Positions 45,677 to 58,400 of a DNA stretch of 64,000 nt are shown one piece after another. The stretch comes from Varroa destructor. Its lineage: Eukaryota > Arthropoda > Arachnida > Mesostigmata > Varroidae. The stretch lies in assembly GCF_002443255.2 (NCBI RefSeq), contig NW_019211456.1, forward strand, positions 33,291,341 through 33,355,340, written 5' to 3'. The stretch's first letter is position 1; each line of letters opens with the position of its first letter. The notes beneath the pieces are model-generated. The model did not search any database. It was not told where the DNA came from and saw only the letters and a list, made by a program, of their open reading frames with translations. Both the position numbers and the translations under genes were made by a program.

Positions 45677-48600
45677 ATCCGTGCATTTCCGATACGCACA
45701 GTTTACGAGAAACCTTGAAGTTAGTTTATGTTAAAAAAATCATGATAACAATAACAATAGCTGTTAATTATTGTAATTAAATCAATATTTTGTTTGCTTA
45801 CGCAAAGGATTTTAGCGCCAGTGTTGTTTAGAACGCGTCATAGTAATTTTTATATTTTTGCAATTTCCAAAAAGGGGCTTTATTTTAGAGCCACTCCATT
45901 TCTACGAGCCAAAGTAAAATATAATAAATGTAGCTAGTGTTTAAGTAAGAAACGTGTGAAAAGGTACGTCTAGTGTATGAGATGCGCGTAGTCATCTATT
46001 CAGTCCATATGTCAGTCCAGAAAAGGTGAAAGTTAGCCTTTTTGTCTAGATGCTATCTTTTTTATTATTATTTTATAACGTAATGTAACGTTGATATTTC
46101 GGCCAATCTCGAGAGTGGTTCGACAAATGTTCGGCAGATACAAAATGACTACTTGATAAGTACTTTTTTTTTGTCATGTAAATAGTTTAGCTGGCAATTG
46201 CCGGTAGCGGGAGGGCAAGAAACAAGATGGACCCGGAGGTGCTTGCAGTTCACAAATCTTAACTTCAATACCCGGATGGGCTTGTATGATTTTTCTCAAA
46301 TTGTTTGATTTGTTATTTACACCAGCTTACTGCTCGGTCGGGCGCGATCCGCGCAAAGAGTAGAAGACCTCCCATGTTTTACTATATTTAAAATAATTCC
46401 ACTCGTTGAAGATGCCGAATCAAAGGAGACGGGATATTACGGAGGTGGTCATACTAAGGCGTCTTGGTTGATAAAATTAGATTAGATGGTAAAAGACACA
46501 TAACGGGTTTATCGTATAAGAGACTTCATCAGTCTTCAGCATTGAACACGCAAGTAGAAAAATAATTTCAATATCAAGCAACAAATCAGGTGCCACTTTG
46601 TTTATTGCAAAAAGATGGAAATGGTCATCAAAAATGTATTCAATATGCCTTTGAGCAAAGCAAGTTAACTTGTCCACATGATAGTTCACTGGCTAACGTA
46701 TTTGCCTTCTAATCCTAGGGACACGTTACGGCCAAGATACGGCCCGGGCATAGACACGCTTCGTTTCGTGCTGGGAGCACGCTGGCTGATGGGATGTTTA
46801 ACGGCGATACCGAATGTAAAACTCGAAACATAGAGGGCAGGATAGCTTGAAATGTAGGGATTTCTCAATCCAGTCAGATGTGTACATATCAGGACTGGTA
46901 TATACCGAGTCTGAAACCGAACCGAAAGCGTCTAGGGTCAGCTGCCGTACTGCCAGGATTCAGATGCATCTGTTTATTTCCTTTCGAATCCGAATGAGAT
47001 ATGTTGTAAAACAAGTCCACGTTGAAGTATCGCAGAACTAACTCGCTGACTGAATTATATCGCAAAACAACACAAGAATTAGTGCATGACTAATAGCATC
47101 CGTACTGGGCAACTATCGAGTGATCTTTGACAACTATACATATCAGAGAGCCGCCTTATCCTAGCATCGAGCTTCTGGCTCTTTTTAATTGATCCGCCGA
47201 TGCAAAAGCGAAACGCTTATTATATAGAATAGCTCATAATCATAAAACTTCAAACGCCACAAGAACAAGAATCAGTGCGGTCGGTGTCTATTGTTAACAA
47301 TGTCCCACAGACCGAGGGATCCCTCTGAAGGTGACTAGAGACGTAGTTTTTCAAAGGAAAAACATATTAGAAAGCATTTCATCTCGCGGCCTGCACTGGT
47401 TGTCTGTTTCTGTTCATGACAATCTCGTCGACTATTTTTACCCTACCTGTGTCCGACAGCTCCTCCATTCAAGTAATACCTATATTTTTATATATCTGCA
47501 GTTGAGGTAGCGAAAAAAATGTTGTCTATTTTTAACCTGGAAAAAGCTGATACAGTCTGTTACTCGGCTCCTTATAATCGCAATGTATCGCTGCGTCAAT
47601 CATTCTAACAGGCAATAGCAGCTAAAAAGTGACTTTTCGCAAAAAAGGCCCGATTTTCAGTCGCCTCGTAGACCAGTTTCTCTAAATAAAGCCGATCTGA
47701 CAAAGTAAACCCAAGCTACACCATAAGCATTCAGAAACAGAAGGATCTTTGACTAAAACTGCAGGCCTCTCGCTCTATTAAATCTATGTTTCCTAGAGAA
47801 GCAGCTCTATTGATGATGCTCTAGTGGTAACGCGTTTTCCCACTAAGCTTAGGCGTACGTAAAATGGTCTAGCGTCCTAGCCATTAATATTAGTCTCACA
47901 TTTAGACCTGACTATGAACTACATAAAAATATGTTCGGTTGCGCCAAACAGGCCATAAAATTTTTTTCCAAATCTTAAAGAAAACTCAAGGCTAGGCATG
48001 GTAGGAGCTAGCCACCTGAAGCCAGTAGAACTTGAGAGCAGAACCAGATCTGACATTAAAATCCATTTATATCTAATGATGCGAGCAACATAGTGGTAAA
48101 CGTATGCCTGTTGTTAGTTACAAGCTCATTGCTTCCGAACGATTTTGCTATAAAATACACCTTGAATTTATCAGCCAACTACAACAAGGGAAAGCTCATA
48201 CGTCATACGCGTAAGCCACTATATTTTTGTGTAGATTCAACCTGTATTTCACCTAACCAATTTATGACTTATTCAGTAGATCATATCTATGCTATGTTAT
48301 GTACAATTTCGTTGACTAGTATTATAAACGTTGTGTAGACTTGTTTCAACACTGTCTTTACATCGTTCTCACCCTGAAAATCGGTGGGGTATCCCACAGC
48401 GAAACGCACACGATTACGGTAATGCTAAAGTAATACTACCGTCACGCAAAACTATCTTAATTTTACAAAGTAAGTACCGAAGCACACTGTCTGTCAACAT
48501 GAATGCAATGTACTACGTCGTAGGTGACTGCCAATACTGTCATCTTGCCAGTCGCGAGTTTTCGTGCATCATAAAAAGGCCCATATACGTGTCTATCTTC

Positions 48601-48928
48601 TTCAAATCCTTCTACAATTTGTCTTACTCTCTGTGCTTTCTTTCTTTTTTCGACGTTTTCAGCCGTCTTTATCGTCCTTGCGTGTTACCCCCTTTGCTTG
48701 TATATGGTATGTATACACTAAACAGGGCTAATGATTACCTGTACGACCTACAAGCATCGAATGAATGCGTCTCGACACAAACGCTAAATAATGGTCGGCC
48801 TCCATTACGGCCGGCTAAGTTCCACAACGGCGGCGAAAATAACGCTTGAAAAAGTTTAAGCTAGTTGAAAGGAAGAGGTCGAAATTCGTGGAAGCTTCGT
48901 CATACGCCGTTAGCGACAACATCAGCAG

Positions 48929-49432
48929 ATGGACTATCGCTACAAAGAAGACATTCCAGCGGGCCTCTTACGAGACTCCATCATATCGTACGGTCCTCTT
49001 GGACCTCTGCTAACACTGGGAGACCGAGTCGTCTGGGTTCTCCGAGATGGACCTCAGTTTGGCTGGGTTCGCTGGGTTGGCCGGTTACCTGATGTGACCG
49101 ATGATGGCTGGACCATTGGGGTTGAGTTTGTAAGTGCAAAGAGGCATTATTCGAAGCCTGTATCCTATTTGTTGTAGTCAATCTGTGGAGCAACACTACA
49201 AACTGGCAAGTTAACATAAAAAAAACATACCGTGTTACAGACATTTGGTGCGTTCCATGAACTCAACGTATTGTACTATTGATGGCTGAATTTCAGGACA
49301 ATCCTGTTGGTAGTGGAGATGGCCGGTTTGCTGGCAAACGCTATTTCTTTGGCCGACACGACCACGCTTTATTCCTGCCTAACACGAACCTCATGCGGGC
49401 CGATGAGTACCATTTACAAGTCGCCAAATACG
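48929..49432 (+). other. CAP-Gly domain (CYLD-like) at the N-terminus of the RBR gene
   Basis: Two exons joined at GVEF|DNPVG. The text [50 protein letters not shown] and [10 protein letters not shown] follows the CAP-Gly pattern (GWVRW, G(V)E, DG-x4-G-x-RYF, h-F-h). The GKNDG microtubule-tip motif is altered to GSGDG. The GxVRWxG..GxE....DGxFxGxRYF spacing resembles the CYLD CAP-Gly domains more than CLIP-170. Confidence 0.85.
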
Positions 49433-52400
49433 GTATGATTTATTTTTTTAAATATAGCCGTTAGTTTGGTTGGCGTAACGATTTATTCATTTTTAAGAGG
49501 TCTTCGTTTGAATGGGCGCACTGACTTAACAAAGTATGGCGTCCACGTAGGTTCCACGAATCGTCCTATCGTCCGCTCACGGAAAGTTGATTGCGAAGTA
49601 ATTAAATAACACATTGATAAAAATCCGATCGTGTCACGTTTTTGCTTAGGTAAAGCCTTACATCTTGTTCATTTAATGCAGCCTATCTGTGTGATAAAGG
49701 TTGTGTATGAAAGAAGCGTGCAGCTTGCAAGTAAAATGCACTGGGTGGTGAGCATACCCTGTCCTACATTTTCTATCTATCTAAATGGGCAAAATATCTA
49801 TTCGACTGGGAAAAGTGATGTGATCTGGTCTGATGCACTGTTATTGTTGTATAGCAACTATATGTTAAAACGATGAACGGAGAGAAAAATGAAAATTATT
49901 CTTATAGTTTTAATTGCATCTCAAATCTAGCATCTGTTACTTCCTAATTATCAGAACCTTTCGACTATTGGGGTCCTACAGAGAACCAATTTCTTCACTG
50001 TCATTGACTGAGCAAATGCTTCGACGAAAAGTACCCAAATGGAAAAAGCCAGTAAATATAAATGTTAATCTTTTCGAGCTTTTCGTCTTGTTAGGCTGAC
50101 AACGGATCGTAGTCAGAGTCACGATTGATTGACTAAATTTATTTAGACCCCAATGCAAAAAGTACTCACTCATTCGATGGCCATGGTGCAATATGCGTTT
50201 CTCTTTGTCACTGTATCCTCATCCATTAGCTGTAGGAGGTAGAGGATTTGTTTGAGTATTACTGTTTACCAGTATACTGAGTACCAGTAATAAGAGATAC
50301 CAGCTCATTAATAACTTGCTAACGTACCCAGACTGTGACTCTACCAGAGTCGATTAATAGCTTAATATAACTTTCTTATATAATAATAGTATAAATCATC
50401 ATTCGACTCTTATCGAACTGTTTGATGTGGACTGCTCTATTTCGTGTATTTAGTTGCATAGGCTAAAACTATCAATTGTAGGCAGATTTGAAACGAAAGG
50501 CATTCGATGTTCCTTGCTTAGCTGTGTGTTTAAAAATGGCGCCCTGTTTAAATAGTCGGGGTAATTAAGCTCGTTGATTATGGCCCAAGACAATGTGCGC
50601 AGGGGATTTTCTGCACTTATTAGAAATGCGGTGTAATTTAAGAAAAAGTTCATATATTGGTGATTTTATTTACCTTCACTCAAGCTAAAAGTAAATGTAC
50701 TACTATAGAAAAAATTGTAGTAGAACGGGATCACTTATATAATACAAAACAACGCATATTGTGAGATATACTTTTTTGTTTTATTAACCCCATTTATTTC
50801 ACTCGTACTCACTCGGAGTAACAAAAGTACTTGAAACTTAGATGTTAGTTTATTCGTGGTTCAAAGTTGTTTAGGATTATCTTGACTATTCTTCCTACGA
50901 ATCAATCTTTTCATACATTACTCTTGCAGATGGTTTTGGATTGGGAAACCAGAAAGTGCTAGTTCCTCCGTACACAACGTTGCCCCCACGCACAAATCAA
51001 CTTACAGTTAGTATTGGTGCTTACGAGACACACACTGTTGTCTTCATTCTATAAGTTAGTAAGTTACGTTGTGCCGCAAGGCTCATTTGGCGGTTTAAAA
51101 CACCGAGAGCCACTCGATATTTTCAAAGTGCTTGTTTTACATCGATTAAAGTAGCAAGAAGGTGATTTGTAGTAAAGATAGAAGTAACAAAATATTTGAG
51201 AACTGAAGACTTCCGAGCGACTTTTTGCAGAGTACAGAAGATTTTTGCCTTACCCTGCGAGTATTTAAACTAACGGCTAAACTTTTCGATAGCCTTTTAT
51301 TATTCTCAAATTTGAACTAGTTGATAGACAAAAGGTTATTGTTGCTTCGGAATAGTTTGCCATCAGCAGCTTTTTGCTATTGTTGCTTACCCTCTTTGCG
51401 AGTAGGTGTCATGTACGAATGCAATACCCTCGGTAAGACAGACTCGCCGAGCAACAACTAAGACTTGCTCAAGAACACCTGAATAATGGTGTTACTGAAC
51501 CAGGCGATAATTTGGATAAAAGCGTGTCTTTTTTTACTAACATCAGTACCTATTATGACCTGGCTCACTTCCAGATCTTATCTCTCTGCTTACACGGTTC
51601 TGTAAATAGAAGTGTGCGTTTAGAGATAACCATAATTATGCTTCGTCGTCGTATACCCATATAACCAGAGTGTATACAGTCTATTGAAACGATTTGCCAA
51701 CCGTAATAACGGTGCTATTGTATGTGTTATGTCAGAATGGCGCTGACAACGAACCCCAGTCGGAACCCTGCTCGGCAAATGCTACCCCTGTTCAGAACAA
51801 GAGATCAATGTTCCGTGCCTTTAAACTGAAGAAAAGTAAAAGTCTACAGGAAACAGTTGAAGCCAGCGAATCTGGCTATGAGAACGTCGGTAGCGGAACA
51901 CATGGCTCCGGCGAACCTCAAGTGGACCCTTCAAGAGAGCTAATGCGTAAGGAGAAATTTCACTTTCACCTGCTACCGCTTCGCTTTCCCAAAAGCCAAT
52001 CCAATTCTTCAGTGGTAAGTGTTCATTGCAGAGTATATGTAACGGCGTCCGTAAAGCCCCTCCCTTACTGTCTCTGGATAATTTTTGATCGTATTGAGTT
52101 TTTAAGCCCTCTTTTGTTTTACAACAAATTAAATTTTTCGTTGAAGAGTACATTCCCAAGGGTATTAATAGGCTCTTCGGAAACTGCTGTGCAATTGGCG
52201 AACAAAATAGGTCCAGGCTTAGCTGTATTTCTGGTTGCATAGTAATTTTCCAGTAAGCCTGCTTATTATAAGAACAGCATACTTAAAACAAAATCAAAAT
52301 CTCCCTCGTAACAAAAGTGCATGTTAACTGCAGTAAATTCAATTACATTGAAGCTAAATTAGCATGGGGGTTTAACTCTGTCAATCATTCTCTACTCGGT

Positions 52401-55400
52401 CATATCTGTACCAGTGCTTTTCACTGTGCAAGTATTATCTCATACAAGAGCTAGATGTATGAGAACGTTAAATCGCTGCGTAAAAAAATGCTTCTTTGGG
52501 AAATTTGACATTGAGCAAGATAGCAACACTGCATCCTACCAACCGTCATAGGTGACAGCGGGACCAATTTTCAAGTTCTGCCAGAATTCAAAATTGGTTT
52601 AAAAGTTGGAACATTTAACTACCTGAAAATATACCCGTATCTCTGAATTTTGTATTCACTGCCAAAGGTGTTTTATGTACAAACACCTTTCTCGACAACA
52701 ATCAAATAGAGCATAGTTGTTACTCAATCATTATGGTCTCCCATATGAACATGGATGTAAACGATATGGTAGGTATATCATCAAGGTAACCACTGGGTCC
52801 TCAACACAGCAGTAGTACGTAGTATTTGCATTTCCTTACTTTAATTTGCGATGACATTGATCTTTTTTAGGTTTACCTCTAACTCTGTCTCACTGCACTG
52901 GCCCAGTAAGGCCGGCTGGTTACCGGTGTGAAAATCCATTTTTAACCTTCTAACATAGTCAACGTTTTAGATAAGACAACTAACTGATTGGTACTCAACC
53001 GCTGAGCTATTTAGTTACTGCCTATCACAACCCATTGGCGAGCCCACTGTGCCGCAACACGCCGTGCGTGAAGGCTGCAACGTGTCCTGCTCACCACATA
53101 GAACGGCGCATTTATAACAATGATTACTTTAAGACGCCTCTATTTACCTGTACATGCTACTGTGTTGAGTAAACACTTCGATGTTGTAGGCCATCATACA
53201 AGAGAGATTACTCTGTAGCGGTCTATTCAATTGTCGAGCTGAGTCACTGTGAGGTTCGGTTGCCTGCGCGGACGCTCATGCCAATCTCGGTTCTTAATTT
53301 GGTCACGAGGGGAAACAATTAGCTTGTTGCGTATGATAGGAACATGGAAGGCGTCCTTGTCAAATATAGGCGCATGCAGAGATAGGTGTGTACTGCGCGC
53401 CGTAAGGCCTGTTGACTTTTGACCCAATATGCGGCGTATACATTGCAGTCGTCTGCACCACCGAATTTCGGACCCCCACGCATAGCAGGAGTTGAGCAGG
53501 ACGCAGAAAATTCGTCGTTGTCCGGTAAGTCCTTTAAAAACAAGTCTTCCGTTCATTGATATTTTTTGCTAACTTAATTTATCCTGCACTCCGGTTTGGT
53601 AGTCCATTGACAAAAATTACCTTTATCACATCGCTCTCAGATGGCTGTTACTAGCTACGAGTGGATCGCAATGTCTTAATTATTATTGCAACTACCCGTT
53701 GCCTTAGCTTTTATAATGGTATGGGCTGTCAACTGAATTTCAGGAGAGGATGGTAGTCTTATGTCATGTCTACCGTCATTGGGTGGCAGTCTCCTTCGCC
53801 GCCGCAAGAAGGATAACGGCTCAGGCGGCGCCAGGCCTAAGAAAGCGAAACAGAAGCTTAAGAAACGCGCTAACGAGCAGACGCCACCGTTCGCCTTCCG
53901 TGAGTAAATAGGTTATCTGCCGATGACAATGACGACCATGGTTATTAACGCACTTCGTACGCTTTATTCGTACTTTCTCGTATATTCTGATACGTGAACC
54001 AATGGTCCGTGTATGTTCTATATGCGTGTACGGTAACGAATGCATGCAGATTACTTGGTCATTGATCGTGTTCGTTCTCGCCGCTGCTACCGTTGCTGTT
54101 AACTGAGTACCTTTGATCGGTCAGCAGCAAAACCATCAGCTGCTGGTAGCACTATACTGTTTGTACAGTTGCTGCGAGCTACACATCAGATGGGTTGAGG
54201 GTTAGTCGCTTAGGGAAAGCTGGCTTGAGGGTGAGCTCAAAAGCTGAACTAAAGCATGAACGATTAAAGTACCGCTTCAGCTTGTCGGTATGCTGCTCTT
54301 ATGGTCACTAAGACTTCAACGACCGAATGGGAGGCAATAAAAGCCTGCTATTTAACTTATAGACAGCCGGCTGCCAACTTCTGGAGACCGGGCAATCCGA
54401 ATAGCTGCACATTTTGCCTCGTACGGCTAGCAATCGGCGACTATAAGAACTTGCCGACCGGAGGAAAGGCACTCTTTTGTCTACAGGCCGGTTTCAAAAT
54501 TTGAAGTTTAGACTGTGCATCGAGTTGCAACGAATCATATGCTCGCGAATAGCTCATTATCGAGTTTCGTTACGGGCGTTGGGGAGCTTGACAAGAAATG
54601 GATAGTGAATACAATATGGAGGTGGAAGACATGCTGGCAAACGTCATGTGGGGCGCCCATTGCTTTGTGCCCAGTACGGAACGGATGTTTCTTCTTACAG
54701 TGACTACAAGCCACGAGAGTAAGCTCTGCGGCAACGGATCCGGTGCAACGGGGAATATGGCTGACTCCAACAACTCGAACCTTGTATCTAACGCGCCAGA
54801 GGATTCGCTTGTTGTGAATGCCAGCAGCTCTCGACAGTTTGCTGTTCTTCAGCAGTACCGTGACTCTTTGGAGGCACGAAGTACGCCTCGACTAGAAAAG
54901 AAACTCCCGTACTTAGCTAACCCGCAGCCAGGGACATCTGCTGAAATACAGCTTCATCAGTTCGATTCGCATAGTTCTACCGTGATGAATAGTTCGCAAC
55001 AGGTCCGTCACACAAGCCTAAATCAGCTGGAGCAACGGCGCAGTCTTCTTACACCGATCATTCCGCCTGGTGAGTGCGAATTCGTCAGTGACGAAAGTCC
55101 AATAGTTCCTACTGGACTACTACGAAAAACAACATCTGAGATTTATTTATGAATAGGAATAGTACAAATATACGGGATATTTCTATTCGATTCTTTCCCG
55201 GATGAGTGTAGCTATCTGCCTCTAGATAGTATGTAGACCACAAACTGCCTGGCGTCACCACAAAAATATTGCAAGAAGAGAAGCCGGTGTAGGCTCACCG
55301 TCTGGTGCCTAGATAAGGGCCAATGGCGTTTCAAAAGCATGCTGTCCACACGTATCTTTTTCACCTACCTTATGATACCTGAACAGAAAAGAAGAAATGG

Positions 55401-58400
55401 AGGAAAAAGGCATTAAAATCGAATTCAAAACCTCCAAGGTATATATCAGAGAATTAAGGAAATAGAAGTGATCATTGTAACTTTTCTTAAAAGTAAAATT
55501 TCTTAATTAGAAATAGTTACATTTGAATTTCCAAATATAGCAGCAACTCGTTGGAAAACCGGCCCAAGCTCACATGCCTGTCAAATTGACAGCCTTAAGC
55601 TCTTTTAAAGCATTCATTAAAGAGCGAACTGGAAAATTTGCAGGCCCCAAGTTCCAAATCCGTGTTATTCCAAGTATCCTCATAACGTTGTAACTTTAGA
55701 ACCTAGATGAGTATTGTCGCAAATTAAAAAATCCAAAATAGTTCATGAAATTGACCATTATTACCATGCGGTGCAATATTACAGAAGATGACTTCGAGTA
55801 TTTAGACATGCAGGATCGCCGCTCGAACTCCTTACAAATCACGCGCGACCGTTCACCAATTGCTTTTCCGGGAGAACCGTCATCGTTACCGTTCCATTCG
55901 GCTGCTGAGGCGGACTCGCACGTGATCAAAAAAAAGAAAAAACGAAGAGCACCAGCTCCTCCTCCCCCAGAACCGGGAATTAGACCTTCCACTGGCGCCG
56001 GTTCTGGATTACAGGTTGGTTATCGTGGCAGTGCAGGAGCGACAGGAAGCCTCGGTGCGAGAAGTTCATCGAGTGAATGCAGCAGTGCTCAGCGAAGGTG
56101 CGACTTTTCATAGATTTGATTTTAGCTATATTTGGATGACAAATGTTTCGTAGTAGATCGATCAGCCGTTATTTTCTTTTTTGGATACACCTCTGACGTG
56201 AAATTATTGTCGCTCAAGAGTTTTCTTTATTGTGGTAGCTGTCAAATGTGGTCATTATCTCTAAAGCTTATCATTCAAGCTTGCCCACTTGGGGTTTCGG
56301 GGTCACTTTTTGCTGATGATCAAAGTTACGTGGATGACGTGGTACTCTTGAACCTATGATAGGGTTTGCATTGTTTGTGCTTACTTACGTGAAGTTTATG
56401 AAAAATTACGCGTTGCTCGTGCTAGCCAATTCGACGTTTACGTTAACGGATATTTTAACTCATTCATCCATGCAGTGTGCATGCACGCTACCGTATTCAA
56501 CTAATTTGCTTTATGTGACCTCAGTTTCCTTCTACTAAATAACTGGAAAATGCTAGCTGTTCACTACAGAATTATGCGCTACAAGAACTAAACATGTTAC
56601 ACTACTCCATTGTGAATACGCCAGAATAAAGAAGAGAGCTCCCTCTCCCCCGCGATGCCAGAGGGAGTCGACGTCTTTACCGACATTGACGTTAGATCAG
56701 GTTGCTTCTGCTGTAGCCATCATCCCTCCATCCTCCCTGGGAAGTTTGTCTGATTCTGGCGCAAGCGCTGCAACAGCAGCTCCAGACTCCCCGCGCCTCA
56801 ATGACCTCTCACGAATAGATGAAGATACCGAATCCGACTTCGAGTACGTGCTTAAGCGCAGTGATTCCAAGGTTAGATTTTGAGTTTCTGATCTGTTTGC
56901 TTAAAGTGCTTTCTTGTATTACGCTAGGCATCAACCGGCTTTTCTTTGCTAACCCACACTAGTCGTTGTAAATCACCCAGGTATACGTAGCGTTTTTATA
57001 AAATATATATATATATCAAGCGGTGGCTTGGATGGCTAAACCTCTAGCTGAAAAAGCTGCTTCAAAATCCCGTTATTACACATAATACACTACAAGCATG
57101 ACTAAATATGTAAATGTAAACATAAATATACGAAATTATTGATGTAACGCTCAAAATGCTACCTTACTGAAGGCAGCACGTTCAAACGGATGTTGTCGTA
57201 AGGGCACTTTCAATCCTTTTAGAATGTGTGATCCAAGTCAAGGTCAAGATGACCTTATTCTTAAGACAGCTCAGAATCAACTAAGGATGCCGTTCTGCAA
57301 GCTGCATCTTAGTAGACTTATCTATTGATGGAACTGAGAAGCTTCGTTTTCGGCCGCAATCACCAGAAGCGATATCCCTCATCATAGCTTGTAAAAAAAT
57401 TATTCGTATTCTAAATTATGTTGTTGGAAAGGTAGATCTTTGTTTTACTTCTCAATGAAATGACTTACACTAGCAATAAATGAAACGTGTTGACATTTTG
57501 CCGTGCCTGCAAAAATAGGTGAACGAACTTGTCGATGCGTTCCATCGTTTAACGGAGGATAGCGGCGATTTGAGCCCCGAGGTGAAAAGCGACGACGGGA
57601 CATTGACTCCCCTGATTTTTAGGGGAGGTGAGAAGAGCGCCTATGGCAGTGGTGGGCTTTCCGACGCGTCGTTCTCTTCGTCAACATCGACTAAGTGGCG
57701 CTATGTCGATGTTTCGGACTCAATGAGCGTTGACTCCAACACGTCCGAGGTCCTGCTTGGAGCTGGCAGAGGAATTCGGCGGGATTCCGGTAAGCCATTT
57801 ATTCGTAGATACAAGTAGAATCATCAAGCTTATCTTTTCTATTATCCTGAATGGAACCAGATAGTGACGTCAAATACGATTTCCTTAGGCGAAAATTCGC
57901 TGCTTAGCTTCTATCTGCTAAATCAATCTCTTTTATCCTGTTTTATTCCTAGCTTATTGAGCTATTGCTAAGCATAGCAACCGGTGGCCTCTCACATATT
58001 CCGTAAGCAATCTCGGTTTGAATTTGTCTTAGGCGGATAATCCTATAGGCAAGGTACATGTTCGATTGCAGCATCTGAAAGTGAACTAAAGAAAGCGAAC
58101 CGGAGACAGAGAACGCTCGCGCCTAAGTTTATGCCATAAAGATACACAGCAACATTATTGTTTAGATTCGCCCTCTTGATCTCTGTGTTCTAAGACCTTT
58201 TGCCTATTGGGTTACATATGAGGTGACCACTAGTGTGGCCTATCACACTGCTGCTATGACGATTGGTACATATCCGCTAGTTGTAAAGGTTTAGTCCAAG
58301 TAACAGCTGTCTGGTTGTCAAACAGGGCGTCAACGCAAACGGGCAGGCAGATTACAAACACAGACACACATATACACACAAACATGCACACAGAGACACA

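Larger units (their letters stand above)
40761..48928. other. Long stretch without a convincing gene
   Basis: AT-rich DNA with microsatellites at 42385-42412 and 45656-45676. Frames of about 60-120 codons (40866-41231 minus, 43030-43362 plus, 45353-45643 plus, 48331-48849 plus) show no domain, no conserved pattern and no flanking exons that join. The last one may be leader sequence of the downstream gene, because CATCAGCAG right before the ATG at 48929 could be a splice acceptor. Confidence 0.5.

Noticed and set aside
47811..47890. tRNA-like stretch (CTCTAGTGGTAACGCG)
   Set aside because: Resembles an A box but no acceptor stem or B box can be formed.
48331..48849. 172-codon frame just before the CAP-Gly exon
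   Set aside because: Ends in a stop before the ATG, has no domain and no clear donor in phase; more likely leader or intron.
52014..52020. GTAAGT donor at the end of the long frame in RBR exon 4
   Set aside because: Using it leaves the next exon in a frame lacking the natural [12 protein letters not shown] reading; the GTAAGG donor at 51947 gives the correct phase.
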